Shown: positions 1 through 8,389 of the stretch, one piece after another | How positions within the stretch are numbered: the first letter of the stretch is position 1 | How the letters are laid out: every line of letters begins with the position of its first letter | Assembly: GCF_001476655.1 (NCBI RefSeq) | Contig: NZ_LDRT01000046.1 | Span: 1-36,281, forward strand | Direction of reading: 5' to 3' | DNA from: Microbacterium testaceum | GTDB taxonomy: Bacteria > Actinomycetota > Actinomycetes > Actinomycetales > Microbacteriaceae | DNA length: 36,281 bases | Position numbers and translations under genes: made by a program | The notes under the pieces: generated by a model | What the model saw: only the letters and a program-made list of their open reading frames with translations | Told to the model about the DNA's origin: nothing | Database searches by the model: none

Positions 1-290
1 CGGCGAGCCCGGGGCCCTCGACACCGAGTCCGCGACCGTCCGCGTCGGCGAGCCCGCGGCCGTCCGCTTCACCGTCCGCGACTCCGGCACCGTCCGCGAC
101 CCCGTCCCCGTCCGCCACCCCGCGGCCGTCCGCTTCCCCGTCCGCGACCCCGCGGCCCTCGGTGACGCCCGAGCCGCCGGCATCCGCGTCGCCGAAGCCG
201 TCCTGGTCGCCGAGGCCGTCGGCATCCGCCTCGCCGAGGCCTACGGCGACGCCGTCGCCGACCGTCACGCCGACCGCCGCGCCGCCGGTG
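1..290 (+). repeat. Low-complexity Pro/Ser/Ala/Thr-coding tandem repeat
   Basis: Short degenerate units such as CCGTCCGCG, CCGCGGCCGTCC and TCGCCGAGGCC recur through the stretch. In the frame of the following gene they encode SPSATPRPSAS-like sequence, a typical extended linker of exported actinobacterial proteins. The repeat creates long spurious open frames on both strands. Copy number is likely to vary between strains, and the assembly may be unreliable here. Confidence 0.75.
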
Positions 291-2942
291 CGCGTCGCGC
301 CCGTCTCGACGGCGGTGATCTCGGGAAAGGTGACCTTCCCTCAGGGCGTGAACCTCGCGGGAGGGCAGACGTCGGCGTCCATCAGGTCGTCGAACAGCTG
401 GTATTCCGCCACCGTGGCCAGCGACGGAACGTACTCGTTCTCGGGACTGCCTGCGGGAACCTACTACATCCAGTTCCAGTCTTACGGACGCAACGTGCTG
501 GACCAGTGGTACGGGGGCAACGGGGACTTCTCGTCCGCGACCCCTGTCACCGTCGATGCGGGTCAGACCAGGACGGGCGTGAACGCGACCCTGGTCAAGG
601 GCGGTGAGATCTCCGGAACGGTGACCACGACGGCGGGCGCCGCGGTGGCCTCCGCCCGAGTCGTGGTCTACCGGAAGTCCGACGGTTCGTGGATGGGCCA
701 GTACTCGACGGGAACCGACAGCGACGGCGCATTCTCCTTCTCGCGGCTTCTCCCCGGCGAGTACACGCTGAGCTTCGGCGCCCCCGACGGCGCGAACCTG
801 ATCAGCGAGTGGTGGAACGACAAGACGACGCTCGCTTCGGCCAGCTCCGTCACCGTGGCGAAGGGGCAGTCCGTCACCGGCCTGAAAGCACAACTGTCGA
901 CGGCCGGCACGGTGACGGGAACCGTGGCCTACGCGGACAAGACCCCCGTCGCCCAGGTCGCCGTCACCGCATACGACCGTGCGGGTGACGTGGTCGGAAG
1001 AGGTTCGACAGACGATTCCGGCCGATACTCGATCCCGGGTCTCGGCGGCGGATCGATCGCCGTGGCGGCGTCGGCCCCCGGGGGGATGATCTTCTCCGGA
1101 GGAACCGCGTCGCTGACGGGTGCCGCGTTCGTCACCGTCAAGGCGGGTGCACGCGTCACGGTGGACATCGGTGTGGCCGGGGTCACGGTGCGCGGAAAGG
1201 TCACGGTCGCCGGAACGACGACGCCCCTCACTGCGGGAACCGTCACGCTGGCCGGTGCATCCGGGCCGCAGGGGGCGGCCGTCGCCATCGCGGCGGACGG
1301 CTCCTACACGGTGCGCGGCGTGAGCGCGGGCAAATACGTCGCCCTCGTGACTCCCGGCTCGTCCTCCTACGTGCCGACGTGGTCCGACGGCACGGCCTCG
1401 AAGGACCGCGCCGACTACTTCGCCGTGCCCGCCTCCGGTGCCACGAAGGATCTGACCGTCGTGCGGGCGGGGAAGGTGACGCTCACCCCTGCGGTTACCG
1501 GCTATGTTGCGCTCTATCGATGGGCATCGACCGGGACGACGTACGTCAAGGGCGACTACGTGTCTGCGGGATCCACCTTCACCGCCGAGGGGCTCGCCCC
1601 GGGGGAGTACACGGTGTTGGTCGGGAGGTACTACCTGGGCGGCGCGCCCGACGAATCCACGGCATCGCACTTCACGGTGTCGTCGGGGAAGACGAAGAGT
1701 CTCGGCCGGGTCGACACCACCCCGAAGAACGGGGGAGTGATCTCCGGTCGGATCACGGCCACCGATGCGACGTTCGCGTCGGTGACCGCCTACGACGCGA
1801 CAGGGCGGTCCTACTACGCCTCCTCCACGTCGTCCGCGTCCGGGATGACCTACTCCCTCCCGAACCTGCCGGCGGGCACCTACACCGTCTCCGCGCAGCT
1901 CATGGGGTACCCGACGGCCTGGTACGGCGGACGGAAGGCCGCGACGGTCTCCGTGACGAACGGGACCACCACCACGGCGGACATCACGGCCGCGCGTGCG
2001 GATGCTTCGCTCTCCGGCAAGGTCACGAAGGCGGGTGCCGCCGCGGCAGGCGCCGGTGTGCAACTGCTCGAGGTGGTCTCGAGCACCCAGACCGGGCAGA
2101 TCTCGTACGCGACGGCCGCGCCGGACGGCTCGTACTCCTTCGGCAAGGTGCTGCTGTCGGGGCGCACGTACAGGGTCACGGTGTGGGTTCCGGGGGCACC
2201 GGAGAAGTCCGTCACCTTCACCGCCTCGAGCGGTACCCTCACGAAGAACGTCACCCTGGATGTCCTCGGCCAGCTGAGCGGTCGGGTGAGCGACCGCGGC
2301 ACCGGCAAGGCGGCCGCGAACATCCCGGTGCGCGCCGTCCGCGATGGCGATACCGGTGACGGATACAGCACGGTCACGGATGCCGCGGGCGGGTACGACT
2401 TCACCGGGCTGCGTGCGGGGACTTATCGCGTGCAGTTCGGCGCGTACAGCAGCGGTTACGCGATGCCGACAAGCATCAGCGGATACGGCGCAGCCACTAC
2501 GCCCTACTACGCCCCCGAGTGGCTGGATGACTCCGGCACTCGTGAGGGGGCGACGGCGGTGACGGTGACCGCCGGAGCGAAGACCACGGCGAAGGCGGGT
2601 GCCGTCGAGCAAGGAGGGACCGTCACGGGTCGGGTCAGCGGGAAGACGGCATCCGGTTCCTCGGTCTGGCTGACGGATGCGACGGTGTCCGTGTACACCC
2701 TCCGCGATCAGCTCGTCGTGCGCACGAGCACGGGAGGCGGGGCGCCGGGCGGGTATGCCCTCTCGCTTCGGCCAGGAACCTACAAGATCTGCGCCTCGCT
2801 GCCCGAGTCGAGCGCGTACGCGGGCCTTCAGCCCGCCTGCCGTACCGGGACGGTCGCCGTGACGGCCGGAAAGATCACCGGCGGGATGGACGTGGCGCTG
2901 ACCTCGCGCACCCCTCCGCCCCGATCGAGGACCGGGCACTGA
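3..2942 (+). CDS. Large repeat-containing secreted or surface protein, C-terminal part (5'-partial)
   Basis: The reading frame is open from the left edge, so the true start and any signal peptide lie outside the window. About the first 95 visible residues are a low-complexity Pro/Ser/Ala/Thr linker. About nine repeats of 70-110 residues follow. Each opens with a strand such as ISGKVTF, GEISGTVT, GQLSGRVS or GTVTGRVS and contains a DGxYxFxxLxAGxYxxxF turn, as in carboxypeptidase-regulatory-like or Cna-B-type beta-sandwich domains. Several repeats end in a Trp-rich motif (DQWYGG, SEWWND, TAWYGG, PEWLDD) followed by VTVxxG. There is no LPxTG motif or C-terminal membrane segment, so any anchoring must be upstream or non-covalent. 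A role in the cell envelope, adhesion or carbohydrate binding is inferred from the architecture only. No catalytic residues are visible in this part. Confidence 0.85.
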   Translation, partial: ASPGPSTPSPRPSASASPRPSASPSATPAPSATPSPSATPRPSASPSATPRPSVTPEPPASASPKPSWSPRPSASASPRPTATPSPTVTPTAAPPVRVAPVSTAVISGKVTFPQGVNLAGGQTSASIRSSNSWYSATVASDGTYSFSGLPAGTYYIQFQSYGRNVLDQWYGGNGDFSSATPVTVDAGQTRTGVNATLVKGGEISGTVTTTAGAAVASARVVVYRKSDGSWMGQYSTGTDSDGAFSFSRLLPGEYTLSFGAPDGANLISEWWNDKTTLASASSVTVAKGQSVTGLKAQLSTAGTVTGTVAYADKTPVAQVAVTAYDRAGDVVGRGSTDDSGRYSIPGLGGGSIAVAASAPGGMIFSGGTASLTGAAFVTVKAGARVTVDIGVAGVTVRGKVTVAGTTTPLTAGTVTLAGASGPQGAAVAIAADGSYTVRGVSAGKYVALVTPGSSSYVPTWSDGTASKDRADYFAVPASGATKDLTVVRAGKVTLTPAVTGYVALYRWASTGTTYVKGDYVSAGSTFTAEGLAPGEYTVLVGRYYLGGAPDESTASHFTVSSGKTKSLGRVDTTPKNGGVISGRITATDATFASVTAYDATGRSYYASSTSSASGMTYSLPNLPAGTYTVSAQLMGYPTAWYGGRKAATVSVTNGTTTTADITAARADASLSGKVTKAGAAAAGAGVQLLEVVSSTQTGQISYATAAPDGSYSFGKVLLSGRTYRVTVWVPGAPEKSVTFTASSGTLTKNVTLDVLGQLSGRVSDRGTGKAAANIPVRAVRDGDTGDGYSTVTDAAGGYDFTGLRAGTYRVQFGAYSSGYAMPTSISGYGAATTPYYAPEWLDDSGTREGATAVTVTAGAKTTAKAGAVEQGGTVTGRVSGKTASGSSVWLTDATVSVYTLRDQLVVRTSTGGGAPGGYALSLRPGTYKICASLPESSAYAGLQPACRTGTVAVTAGKITGGMDVALTSRTPPPRSRTGH

Positions 2943-3033
2943 GACCGAGGTCGGGAGCCACGGGGACGGCGATCCCCGGGATCAGCGGCGCGCACGCATC
3001 CGCTTGTCCGCCCGCGAGGTGACCCTCGACGAC

Positions 3034-3066
3034 GGAACCCCGCCGGCATGACGCCGACGGGGTTCC
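3034..3066. terminator. Bidirectional terminator hairpin between the surface protein and glpK
   Basis: GGAACCCCG (3034-3042) pairs perfectly with CGGGGTTCC (3058-3066), and the stem continues inside as CGGC/GCCG after one mismatch. It lies between the stop of the plus-strand gene and the stop of minus-strand glpK, so it can serve both. There is no clear T-tract, as is common in high-GC actinobacteria. Confidence 0.7.
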
Positions 3067-3079
3067 GGGAGAAGAGAGC

Positions 3080-4591
3080 TCAGCGCACGTCTTCGTCGAC
3101 CCAGTCCATGGACTTGGTGACGGCCTTCTTCCAGAGGCGCAGCTCGCGGTCGCGCTCGTCGGAGTCCATGTCGGGCTCCCAGCGCTTGTCCTCCTGCCAG
3201 TTGGCGCGAAGGTCGTCGAGGTTGTCCCAGAAACCGACCGCGAGACCCGCCGCGTAGGCGGCGCCGAGCGCGGTGGTCTCGGCGACGACCGGACGAACGA
3301 CCGGGACGCCCAGGATGTCGGCCTGGAACTGCATGAGCGCATCGTTGGCGGTCATGCCGCCGTCGACCTTGAGCTCGGTGAGGTCGACACCCGAGTCGGC
3401 GTTCACCGCGTCGAGCACCTCACGCGTCTGGAAGGCCGTGGCCTCTAGGGCGGCGCGCGCGATGTGGCCCTTGTTGACGTACCGGGTCATCCCGACGATC
3501 GCGCCCCGGGCGTCCGGACGCCAGTAGGGGGCGAACAGGCCCGAGAACGCCGGTACGAAGTACACCCCGCCGTTGTCGTCGACGCTCGAGGCCAGCGCCT
3601 CGACCTCGGGGGCCGAGGAGATGATGCCGAGCTGGTCGCGCAGCCACTGGATCAGCGAGCCGGTGACCGCGATCGAGCCCTCGAGCGCGTAGCGGGCGGG
3701 CTGGTCGCCGAGCTTGTAGCCCAGGGTGGTCAACAGGCCGTTCTTCGAGTGGACGATCTCCTCACCCGTCTGGAAGATGAGGAAGTTACCCGTGCCGTAG
3801 GTGTTCTTGCTCTCACCCGGATCGAACGCGGCCTGCCCGAAGGTCGCGGCCTGCTGGTCGCCCAGGATGCCGGCCACGGGGGTCTCGCGCAGCAGCGACG
3901 ACGACTCGACGGTGCCGTAGACCTCGGAGGACGACCGGATCTCGGGCATCATCGAGCGCGGGACGCCGAAATCGGCCAGGATGTCGTCGCGCCACTCGAG
4001 CGTCTCGAGGTCCATGAAGAGCGTGCGGCTGGCGTTGGTGACGTCGGTGGCGTGCACGCCGCCGTCGATACCGCCGGTGAGGTTCCACAGCACCCAGGTG
4101 TCGGTGGTGCCGAAGATCAGGTCGCCGGCCTCCGCCTTCTCGCGGGCGCCGTCCACGTTCTCGAGGATCCAGACGATCTTCGTGCCCGAGAAGTAGGTCG
4201 CCAACGGCAGGCCGACGATGCTCTTGTACCGTTCGGTGTCGCCGTCGGCGAGGCGGTCGACGATCGACTGCGTGCGCGTGTCCTGCCACACGATGGCGTT
4301 GTAGACGGGCTTTCCGGTGTTCTTGTCCCAGACCACGGCGGTCTCGCGCTGGTTGGTGATACCGACGGCGGCGATGTCGTGGCGCGTGATGTCGGCGCGG
4401 CTCAGAGCCAGGCCGATCACCTCCTGGGTGTTGCGCCAGATCTCGAGGGGATCGTGCTCGACCCATCCCGCGCGCGGGAAGATCTGCTCGTGCTCCTTCT
4501 GCCCGACGGCGACGACGCCTCCGGACTTGTCGAAGATCATCGCGCGCGTCGAGGTCGTGCCCTGGTCGATGGCGAGGACGTAGTCGGCCAT
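3080..4591 (-). CDS. glpK: Glycerol kinase
   Basis: GlpK phosphorylates glycerol to sn-glycerol 3-phosphate with ATP in the cytoplasm, trapping the glycerol that enters through GlpF. The 503-residue product has the usual full length. It starts with the FGGY-kinase phosphate loop DQGTTSTRA (residues 9-17). Other family signatures are GWVEHDP, NQRET, the YFSGTK segment, [19 protein letters not shown] and VDGGMTAND near the C-terminus. The ATG at 4591 has AAGGAG (complement of 4599-4604) at good spacing. The gene lies 95 nt downstream of glpF on the same strand, so the two are probably one transcript interrupted by a strong hairpin. Identification is by family motifs and context. Confidence 0.97.
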   Translation of the reverse strand: MADYVLAIDQGTTSTRAMIFDKSGGVVAVGQKEHEQIFPRAGWVEHDPLEIWRNTQEVIGLALSRADITRHDIAAVGITNQRETAVVWDKNTGKPVYNAIVWQDTRTQSIVDRLADGDTERYKSIVGLPLATYFSGTKIVWILENVDGAREKAEAGDLIFGTTDTWVLWNLTGGIDGGVHATDVTNASRTLFMDLETLEWRDDILADFGVPRSMMPEIRSSSEVYGTVESSSLLRETPVAGILGDQQAATFGQAAFDPGESKNTYGTGNFLIFQTGEEIVHSKNGLLTTLGYKLGDQPARYALEGSIAVTGSLIQWLRDQLGIISSAPEVEALASSVDDNGGVYFVPAFSGLFAPYWRPDARGAIVGMTRYVNKGHIARAALEATAFQTREVLDAVNADSGVDLTELKVDGGMTANDALMQFQADILGVPVVRPVVAETTALGAAYAAGLAVGFWDNLDDLRANWQEDKRWEPDMDSDERDRELRLWKKAVTKSMDWVDEDVR

Positions 4592-4639
4592 GGATGGACT
4601 CCTTTGTCTTGTAGAGAGTGGGAAGAGGTGAAGCGGGGA

Positions 4640-4679
4640 GCGGGGGCGACGCGCGCCGGGCGGAGCGCGACGCCCCCGC
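4640..4679 (-). promoter_or_regulatory. Strong intercistronic hairpin between glpF and glpK
   Basis: GCGGGGGCG (4640-4648) pairs with CGCCCCCGC (4671-4679). After one A/A mismatch the stem continues for five more pairs (4650-4654 with 4665-4669). It lies just downstream of the glpF stop and upstream of the glpK ribosome-binding site. It could be a partial terminator or an mRNA-stability element setting the GlpF:GlpK ratio. The hairpin is seen directly; the role is inferred. Confidence 0.5.
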
Positions 4680-4686
4680 GAGGGTC

Positions 4687-5442
4687 TTACTTGCCGAGGT
4701 GGAGGAGCACCGGGGCCAGCACGCCCGCGAGCAGACCACCGACGAGGGGACCGGCGACCGGGACCCAGGCGTAGCTCCAGTCGCTGGAGCCCTTGCCCTT
4801 GATCGGGAGGATCGCGTGGGCGATGCGCGGGCCCAGGTCACGGGCCGGGTTGATCGCGTAGCCGGTCGGGCCGCCGAGGGAGGCGCCGATACCGACCACG
4901 AGCAGAGCCACGGGGACGGCGGCGAGACCACCGATGCCGCCCGGGACGCCGATGTCGGCGACGCCGTAGTCGGCGAAGCCGAAGATCACGAACACCAGCA
5001 CGAAGGTCGCGATCACCTCGGTGAGGAAGTTGAAGCCGTACGACCGGATCGCGGGACCCGTCGAGAAGACGCCGAGCTTGGCGGCCGGGTCGGGCTCGTC
5101 GTCGAAGTGCTGCTTGTAGGAGGCCCAGGCGAGAACCGCACCGATGATCGCACCGAGCATCTGCGCCGCGACGGCGACGAGGAACTGGACGAAGCCGATC
5201 TTGCCGGCGACCAGCAGGCCGATCGACACGGCGGGGTTCAGCTGAGCGCCCGAGTAGGCGGACACGATGACACCGGCGAAGACCGCGAGGCCCCATCCCC
5301 AGTTCACCATCAGGGTTCCGCCGGCGTTGCCCTTCGTCTTCGCCAGGGCGACGTTGGCGACCACGCCACAGCCCAGCAGGATGAGCATCGCGGTGCCGAC
5401 CACCTCCGAGAGGAAGTACAGCCCCAGATTGACTTCTTGCAT
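4687..5442 (-). CDS. glpF: Glycerol uptake facilitator (aquaglyceroporin, MIP family)
   Basis: GlpF is a membrane channel for facilitated diffusion of glycerol. The 251-residue protein carries both half-helix NPA boxes, LNPAVS in the first half and INPARD in the second. The Asp after NPAR is typical of glycerol-conducting members rather than strict water channels. About six hydrophobic helices are visible, starting with [19 protein letters not shown]. The ATG at 5442 is preceded by AGAAAGG about 12 nt upstream. It lies directly upstream of glpK on the same strand and downstream of glpD, completing a glycerol uptake, phosphorylation and oxidation set. Confidence 0.95.
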   Translation of the reverse strand: MQEVNLGLYFLSEVVGTAMLILLGCGVVANVALAKTKGNAGGTLMVNWGWGLAVFAGVIVSAYSGAQLNPAVSIGLLVAGKIGFVQFLVAVAAQMLGAIIGAVLAWASYKQHFDDEPDPAAKLGVFSTGPAIRSYGFNFLTEVIATFVLVFVIFGFADYGVADIGVPGGIGGLAAVPVALLVVGIGASLGGPTGYAINPARDLGPRIAHAILPIKGKGSSDWSYAWVPVAGPLVGGLLAGVLAPVLLHLGK

Positions 5443-5511
5443 GTCGTCATCGACCTTTCTGTTGTCGCCCGTCCACCTTCGGCTCGGGCGTCGTTGCGGC
5501 TCGGTGATCCG

Positions 5512-5539
5512 AACCTATGACCGCCGTGCGGGCGCGCAA
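5512..5539 (-). promoter_or_regulatory. Candidate promoter for glpF-glpK
   Basis: On the minus strand TTGCGC (5539-5534) and TAGGTT (5517-5512) are 16 nt apart, matching a -35/-10 pair with the actinobacterial TANNNT form. Transcription would start about 60 nt before glpF. The -35 overlaps the arm of the terminator that follows glpD, so read-through and initiation may interfere. Assigned by motif only. Confidence 0.4.
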
Positions 5540-5557
5540 CAGGTGACGCGCCCGCAC
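5526..5557 (-). terminator. Terminator hairpin after glpD
   Basis: A perfect 11-bp stem, GTGCGGGCGCG (5526-5536) with CGCGCCCGCAC (5547-5557), has a 10-nt loop. It starts 6 nt after the glpD stop in the direction of glpD transcription. It suggests glpD and glpF-glpK are separate transcription units. Confidence 0.65.
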
Positions 5558-5563
5558 GTTCTC

Positions 5564-7282
5564 TCAGATTGCGGCGACCCCGGCCTCGGCCAGATCCACG
5601 CGGTGAGCGGTCAGGAGGATCTCGCGCGTGCGCTCGACTTCTTCGCGCACACGGTCGGCGTCCCACCCGAGGGGAGCGGCGACGGCCTCGGCGACCTCGA
5701 CCAGCGTGCGCTCGGTCATCCCCCCGACGAACGCGAGGTGGGTCCGGCGCAGGAGCACGTCGATCAGGTGCACGACCTGCTCGTTTCGCGCGATCCACTC
5801 GAGCTCCTCGACGTAGTAGCCGGGGGCGTGCTCGATCGGTGTGGGCTCCGCCGGAAGGGCCTCGAGCAGCAGATCGGCGCGGGTGCCGTAGCGCGTGAGG
5901 AGGGCTTCGACGAGCTCGCGCGAGTGAGCATTCGTGCGTGCGGCGACCCAACGGCGTCGCGCCTCCGGTGTGGCCGGGAAGCCCGCGCCGCCGCCGATGG
6001 GCAGGCCCTGGGTGCTCACCCGGTGCGGACGACGCAGCTTCTGCAGCGTCTTCATGCTGAGGTGCTCGGCCAGCGCGCGGAAGGTGGTCCACTTTCCACC
6101 GACCAGGCTCATCGCGGGGACACCCGCGATCTCGTCCTCGACGATGCGGTAGTCGCGCGAGACGAAACCGGGGGCGGTGTCGTCGTGCCGGGGGAGGGGA
6201 CGGATGCCGGAGAAGGTGTAGACGATCTGCGAACGATGCACCGCGATGCTCGGGAACACATGTCCGACGAGGTCGAAGAAGTAGTCGATCTCGTCGTCGG
6301 TGCACACGACCGGCTTCGCCGGATCGGCGTCGATGTCGGTGGTGCCCACGAGCACGCGGTCCTTGAGCGGGTAGATCAGCACGATGCGGCCGTCGGAGTG
6401 CTCGAAGAAGATCTCGCGGCCCCCGGTCGCGGCGAGCAGTTCGGGGTTGTCGAGGACGATGTGCGAGCCCTTGGTGCCGCCCATGAACTGGGTCGTGAGT
6501 CCCATGGCGGCGTTCGCGAGGTCGGTCCAGGGGCCGGCCGTGTTGAGGATGACCTTGGCCTTGACCGAGAACTCCTCGCCCGAGACCTCGTCGCGCACGC
6601 GGACTCCGTTCGCGTCCGCGCCGACGGCGGAGACGTAGTTGACCGCCTGCGTGCGACCGGCACCGGCGACGATGCCGTCGTGGAGAACGTCGAGGGCGAT
6701 GCGCTCGGGGTCGTGCATCGAGGCGTCGAAGTACGTCGCGGTGTACGCGAGGTCGGGGTTGAGCTTCGGCAGAGCCTGCAGAGACTTCTTCTTGCCGAGG
6801 AAGGTGTGGCGGGGAACGGAGCCGCCGTCGCGCGAGAAGGTGTCGTACATGATCAGGCCGACCTTGATCAGGAGGGCGCCGCGCTCGTTGGGCTTGCCCC
6901 GACCGTGGGTCACGAGCAGGCGGAACGGAGCCGACAGGATGCCCGAGAACGTCTTGTAGATCGGGATCGTGGTCTCGAGCGGCTTGACGTAGTGCGGAGC
7001 GGTCTTGAGCAGGTCGTTGCGCTCGGTCACCGCTTCCTTCACGAGACGGAACTCGCCGTTCTCGAGGTAGCGGATGCCACCGTGCACCATGTGGCTCGAT
7101 GCCGAGGAGGCGCCGGAGACGAAGTCGCCGCGCTCGACGAGGGCGACGCTGACACCCTGCAGGGACAGGTCGCGGAGAGTGGCGAGGCCGTTGATGCCCC
7201 CACCGATGATGAGGACGTCGATGTCTTCGGCGTCACGGAGCGCCTGGACATCGGCGCGGAGCGAAGTTGCGGGGGACGACAT
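5564..7282 (-). CDS. glpD: Aerobic glycerol-3-phosphate dehydrogenase (FAD-dependent)
   Basis: GlpD oxidises sn-glycerol 3-phosphate to dihydroxyacetone phosphate at the membrane and passes electrons to quinone. The 572-residue product has an N-terminal FAD-binding fold, VLIIGGGINGLATLRD (about residues 23-38), the ERGDFVSGASSASSHMVHGG segment that follows it in the family, and the C-terminal GlpD extension. The frame is open to 7366. The ATG at 7282 (MSSPATS) is chosen because it has AAAGG about 12 nt upstream, as glpF does, and because the FAD motif then sits at the usual distance from the N-terminus. It is divergent from the SorC-type regulator gene, whose product is the obvious candidate to control it. 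Confidence 0.95.
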   Translation of the reverse strand: MSSPATSLRADVQALRDAEDIDVLIIGGGINGLATLRDLSLQGVSVALVERGDFVSGASSASSHMVHGGIRYLENGEFRLVKEAVTERNDLLKTAPHYVKPLETTIPIYKTFSGILSAPFRLLVTHGRGKPNERGALLIKVGLIMYDTFSRDGGSVPRHTFLGKKKSLQALPKLNPDLAYTATYFDASMHDPERIALDVLHDGIVAGAGRTQAVNYVSAVGADANGVRVRDEVSGEEFSVKAKVILNTAGPWTDLANAAMGLTTQFMGGTKGSHIVLDNPELLAATGGREIFFEHSDGRIVLIYPLKDRVLVGTTDIDADPAKPVVCTDDEIDYFFDLVGHVFPSIAVHRSQIVYTFSGIRPLPRHDDTAPGFVSRDYRIVEDEIAGVPAMSLVGGKWTTFRALAEHLSMKTLQKLRRPHRVSTQGLPIGGGAGFPATPEARRRWVAARTNAHSRELVEALLTRYGTRADLLLEALPAEPTPIEHAPGYYVEELEWIARNEQVVHLIDVLLRRTHLAFVGGMTERTLVEVAEAVAAPLGWDADRVREEVERTREILLTAHRVDLAEAGVAAI

Positions 7283-7316
7283 GTCGACTGCGACCTTTCG
7301 TAGTTGGTACGCCGAC

Positions 7317-7370
7317 AGAATGCGCCCGTCTGCACATTGTTGCAAGCCCCTTGAAAAAACGTGCACAATG
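7317..7370. promoter_or_regulatory. Divergent promoters and candidate operator between glpD and its regulator
   Basis: The self-complementary hexamer TTGCAA (7340-7345) can act as -35 in both directions. On the minus strand it is followed after 17 nt by CATTCT (7322-7317), towards glpD. On the plus strand it is followed after 18 nt by CACAAT (7364-7369), towards the regulator. CATTGTTGCA (7335-7344) and TGCACAATG (7362-7370) form an inverted repeat with one base missing, covering the shared -35 and the plus-strand -10. That is a plausible operator for the SorC-family protein. Sequence motifs are seen directly; function is inferred. Confidence 0.45.
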
Positions 7371-7389
7371 GGGTCGGACGGGAGGGCTC

Positions 7390-8355
7390 ATGGTGACCCA
7401 GGCAGAAGCCCGCGGGCGGGATGCTCTCCGCGCCGCGCAGCTGTACTACATGCAAGATCTGACGATGGACGCCATCGCGCACGAGATGCGCGTCTCGCGT
7501 TCCTCGGTGTCGCGACTGCTTCAGCACGCGCGCGACGTCGGGCTGGTGACCATCTCGATCAGCCCACCCGACGATGCCCGCGGGCAGATGGCGCAGCGCA
7601 TCGCGGACCGCTTCGGCATCGCCGCGCACGTCGTCCCGACGCCCGCGAGAACCACCGAGGCCGACCGGCTCGAGCGCACGGCGCTGACCGCGGCGCGCAT
7701 CCTCACCGAGCGGGTCGAGTCCTCCATGACCGTGGGGATCGCGTGGGGTTCCACGCTCTCGGCGATCGCCCGCCACGTCCCCGCCAAGGACGTGCACGAC
7801 ACGCACATCGTGCAGATGAACGGCGCCGCCAACGTGCGCACCAGCGGCATCCCGTACGCCGGAGAGATCCTGTCGCGGTTCGGGACAGCCTGGTCGTCGT
7901 CCGTGCACCAATTCCCGGTTCCCGCGCTCTTCGACGACCCGCAGACGAAACGCGCGATGTGGCGGGAACGATCGGTGCGGTCCGTCCTCGAGATCCAGGA
8001 TCGCGTCGGACTCTTCGTGTTCGGTTTGGGCTCGCCCCAGGCCGACGTGCCCTCGCACGTCTACAGCAGCGACTACTTCGACGTGCGCGACCGGGCCGTC
8101 ATCGAGCGCGAGGGCGTGGTCGGCGACTGCGCGACGGTGTTCTACCGCGTCGACGGATCGAGCGACATCCCCGAGCTGAACGCCCGATCGAGCGGTCCCG
8201 ACCTCGACACCGTTCGGCGGATCCCGCGTCGCTTCTGCGTCGTGTCGAGCCTGTCGAAGCTCGACGCTCTGCGCGGCGCGCTCGCCGCCGGCCTCGTCAC
8301 CGAACTCGTCGTGGAAGAGGCCCTCGCTCGCCGCCTGCTGAGCGTCACGCGCTGA
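7390..8355 (+). CDS. SorC/DeoR-type sugar-binding transcriptional regulator
   Basis: The 321-residue product has an N-terminal helix-turn-helix, LTMDAIAHEMRVSRSSVSRLLQHA, at about residues 24-47. A long C-terminal effector domain of the SorC sugar-binding class follows (GIAWGSTLSAIARH, VFGLGSP, and VSSLSKLDALRGAL near the end). Such proteins bind phosphorylated sugars or related metabolites and control nearby catabolic operons. The ATG at 7390 has GGGAGGG just upstream; the frame extends further upstream but without support. Its place between glpD and the dihydroxyacetone kinase operon points to glycerol 3-phosphate, dihydroxyacetone or dihydroxyacetone phosphate as effector. This is inference; it is not a GlpR-type short DeoR repressor. 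Confidence 0.88.
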   Translation: MVTQAEARGRDALRAAQLYYMQDLTMDAIAHEMRVSRSSVSRLLQHARDVGLVTISISPPDDARGQMAQRIADRFGIAAHVVPTPARTTEADRLERTALTAARILTERVESSMTVGIAWGSTLSAIARHVPAKDVHDTHIVQMNGAANVRTSGIPYAGEILSRFGTAWSSSVHQFPVPALFDDPQTKRAMWRERSVRSVLEIQDRVGLFVFGLGSPQADVPSHVYSSDYFDVRDRAVIEREGVVGDCATVFYRVDGSSDIPELNARSSGPDLDTVRRIPRRFCVVSSLSKLDALRGALAAGLVTELVVEEALARRLLSVTR

Positions 8356-8389
8356 GCGCCCGGCGTGCGTGTCACGCGCGGGGCGTCAG
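8352..8389. terminator. Hairpin spanning the convergent stops of the regulator and dhaM
   Basis: CTGA (8352-8355) and TCAG (8386-8389) form the base of a stem that continues as CGCCC/GGGCG and GCGTG/CACGC with small bulges. It covers the stop codons of both convergent genes, so it probably terminates both transcripts. No T-tract is present. Confidence 0.4.

Noticed and set aside
1..290. Possible CRISPR-like or minisatellite array
   Set aside because: The units are short, irregular and in frame as a Pro/Ser/Ala/Thr linker. There are no constant-length unique spacers.
69..2939. A 956-codon open frame on the minus strand opposite the surface protein
   Set aside because: It is an Arg/Gly-rich shadow created by codon bias in a low-complexity, GC-rich gene. 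The plus frame has coherent repeated domains.
3464..4774. A 436-codon plus-strand frame over glpK
   Set aside because: It is antisense to glycerol kinase, whose motifs and ribosome-binding site are clear; no domain is visible in this frame.
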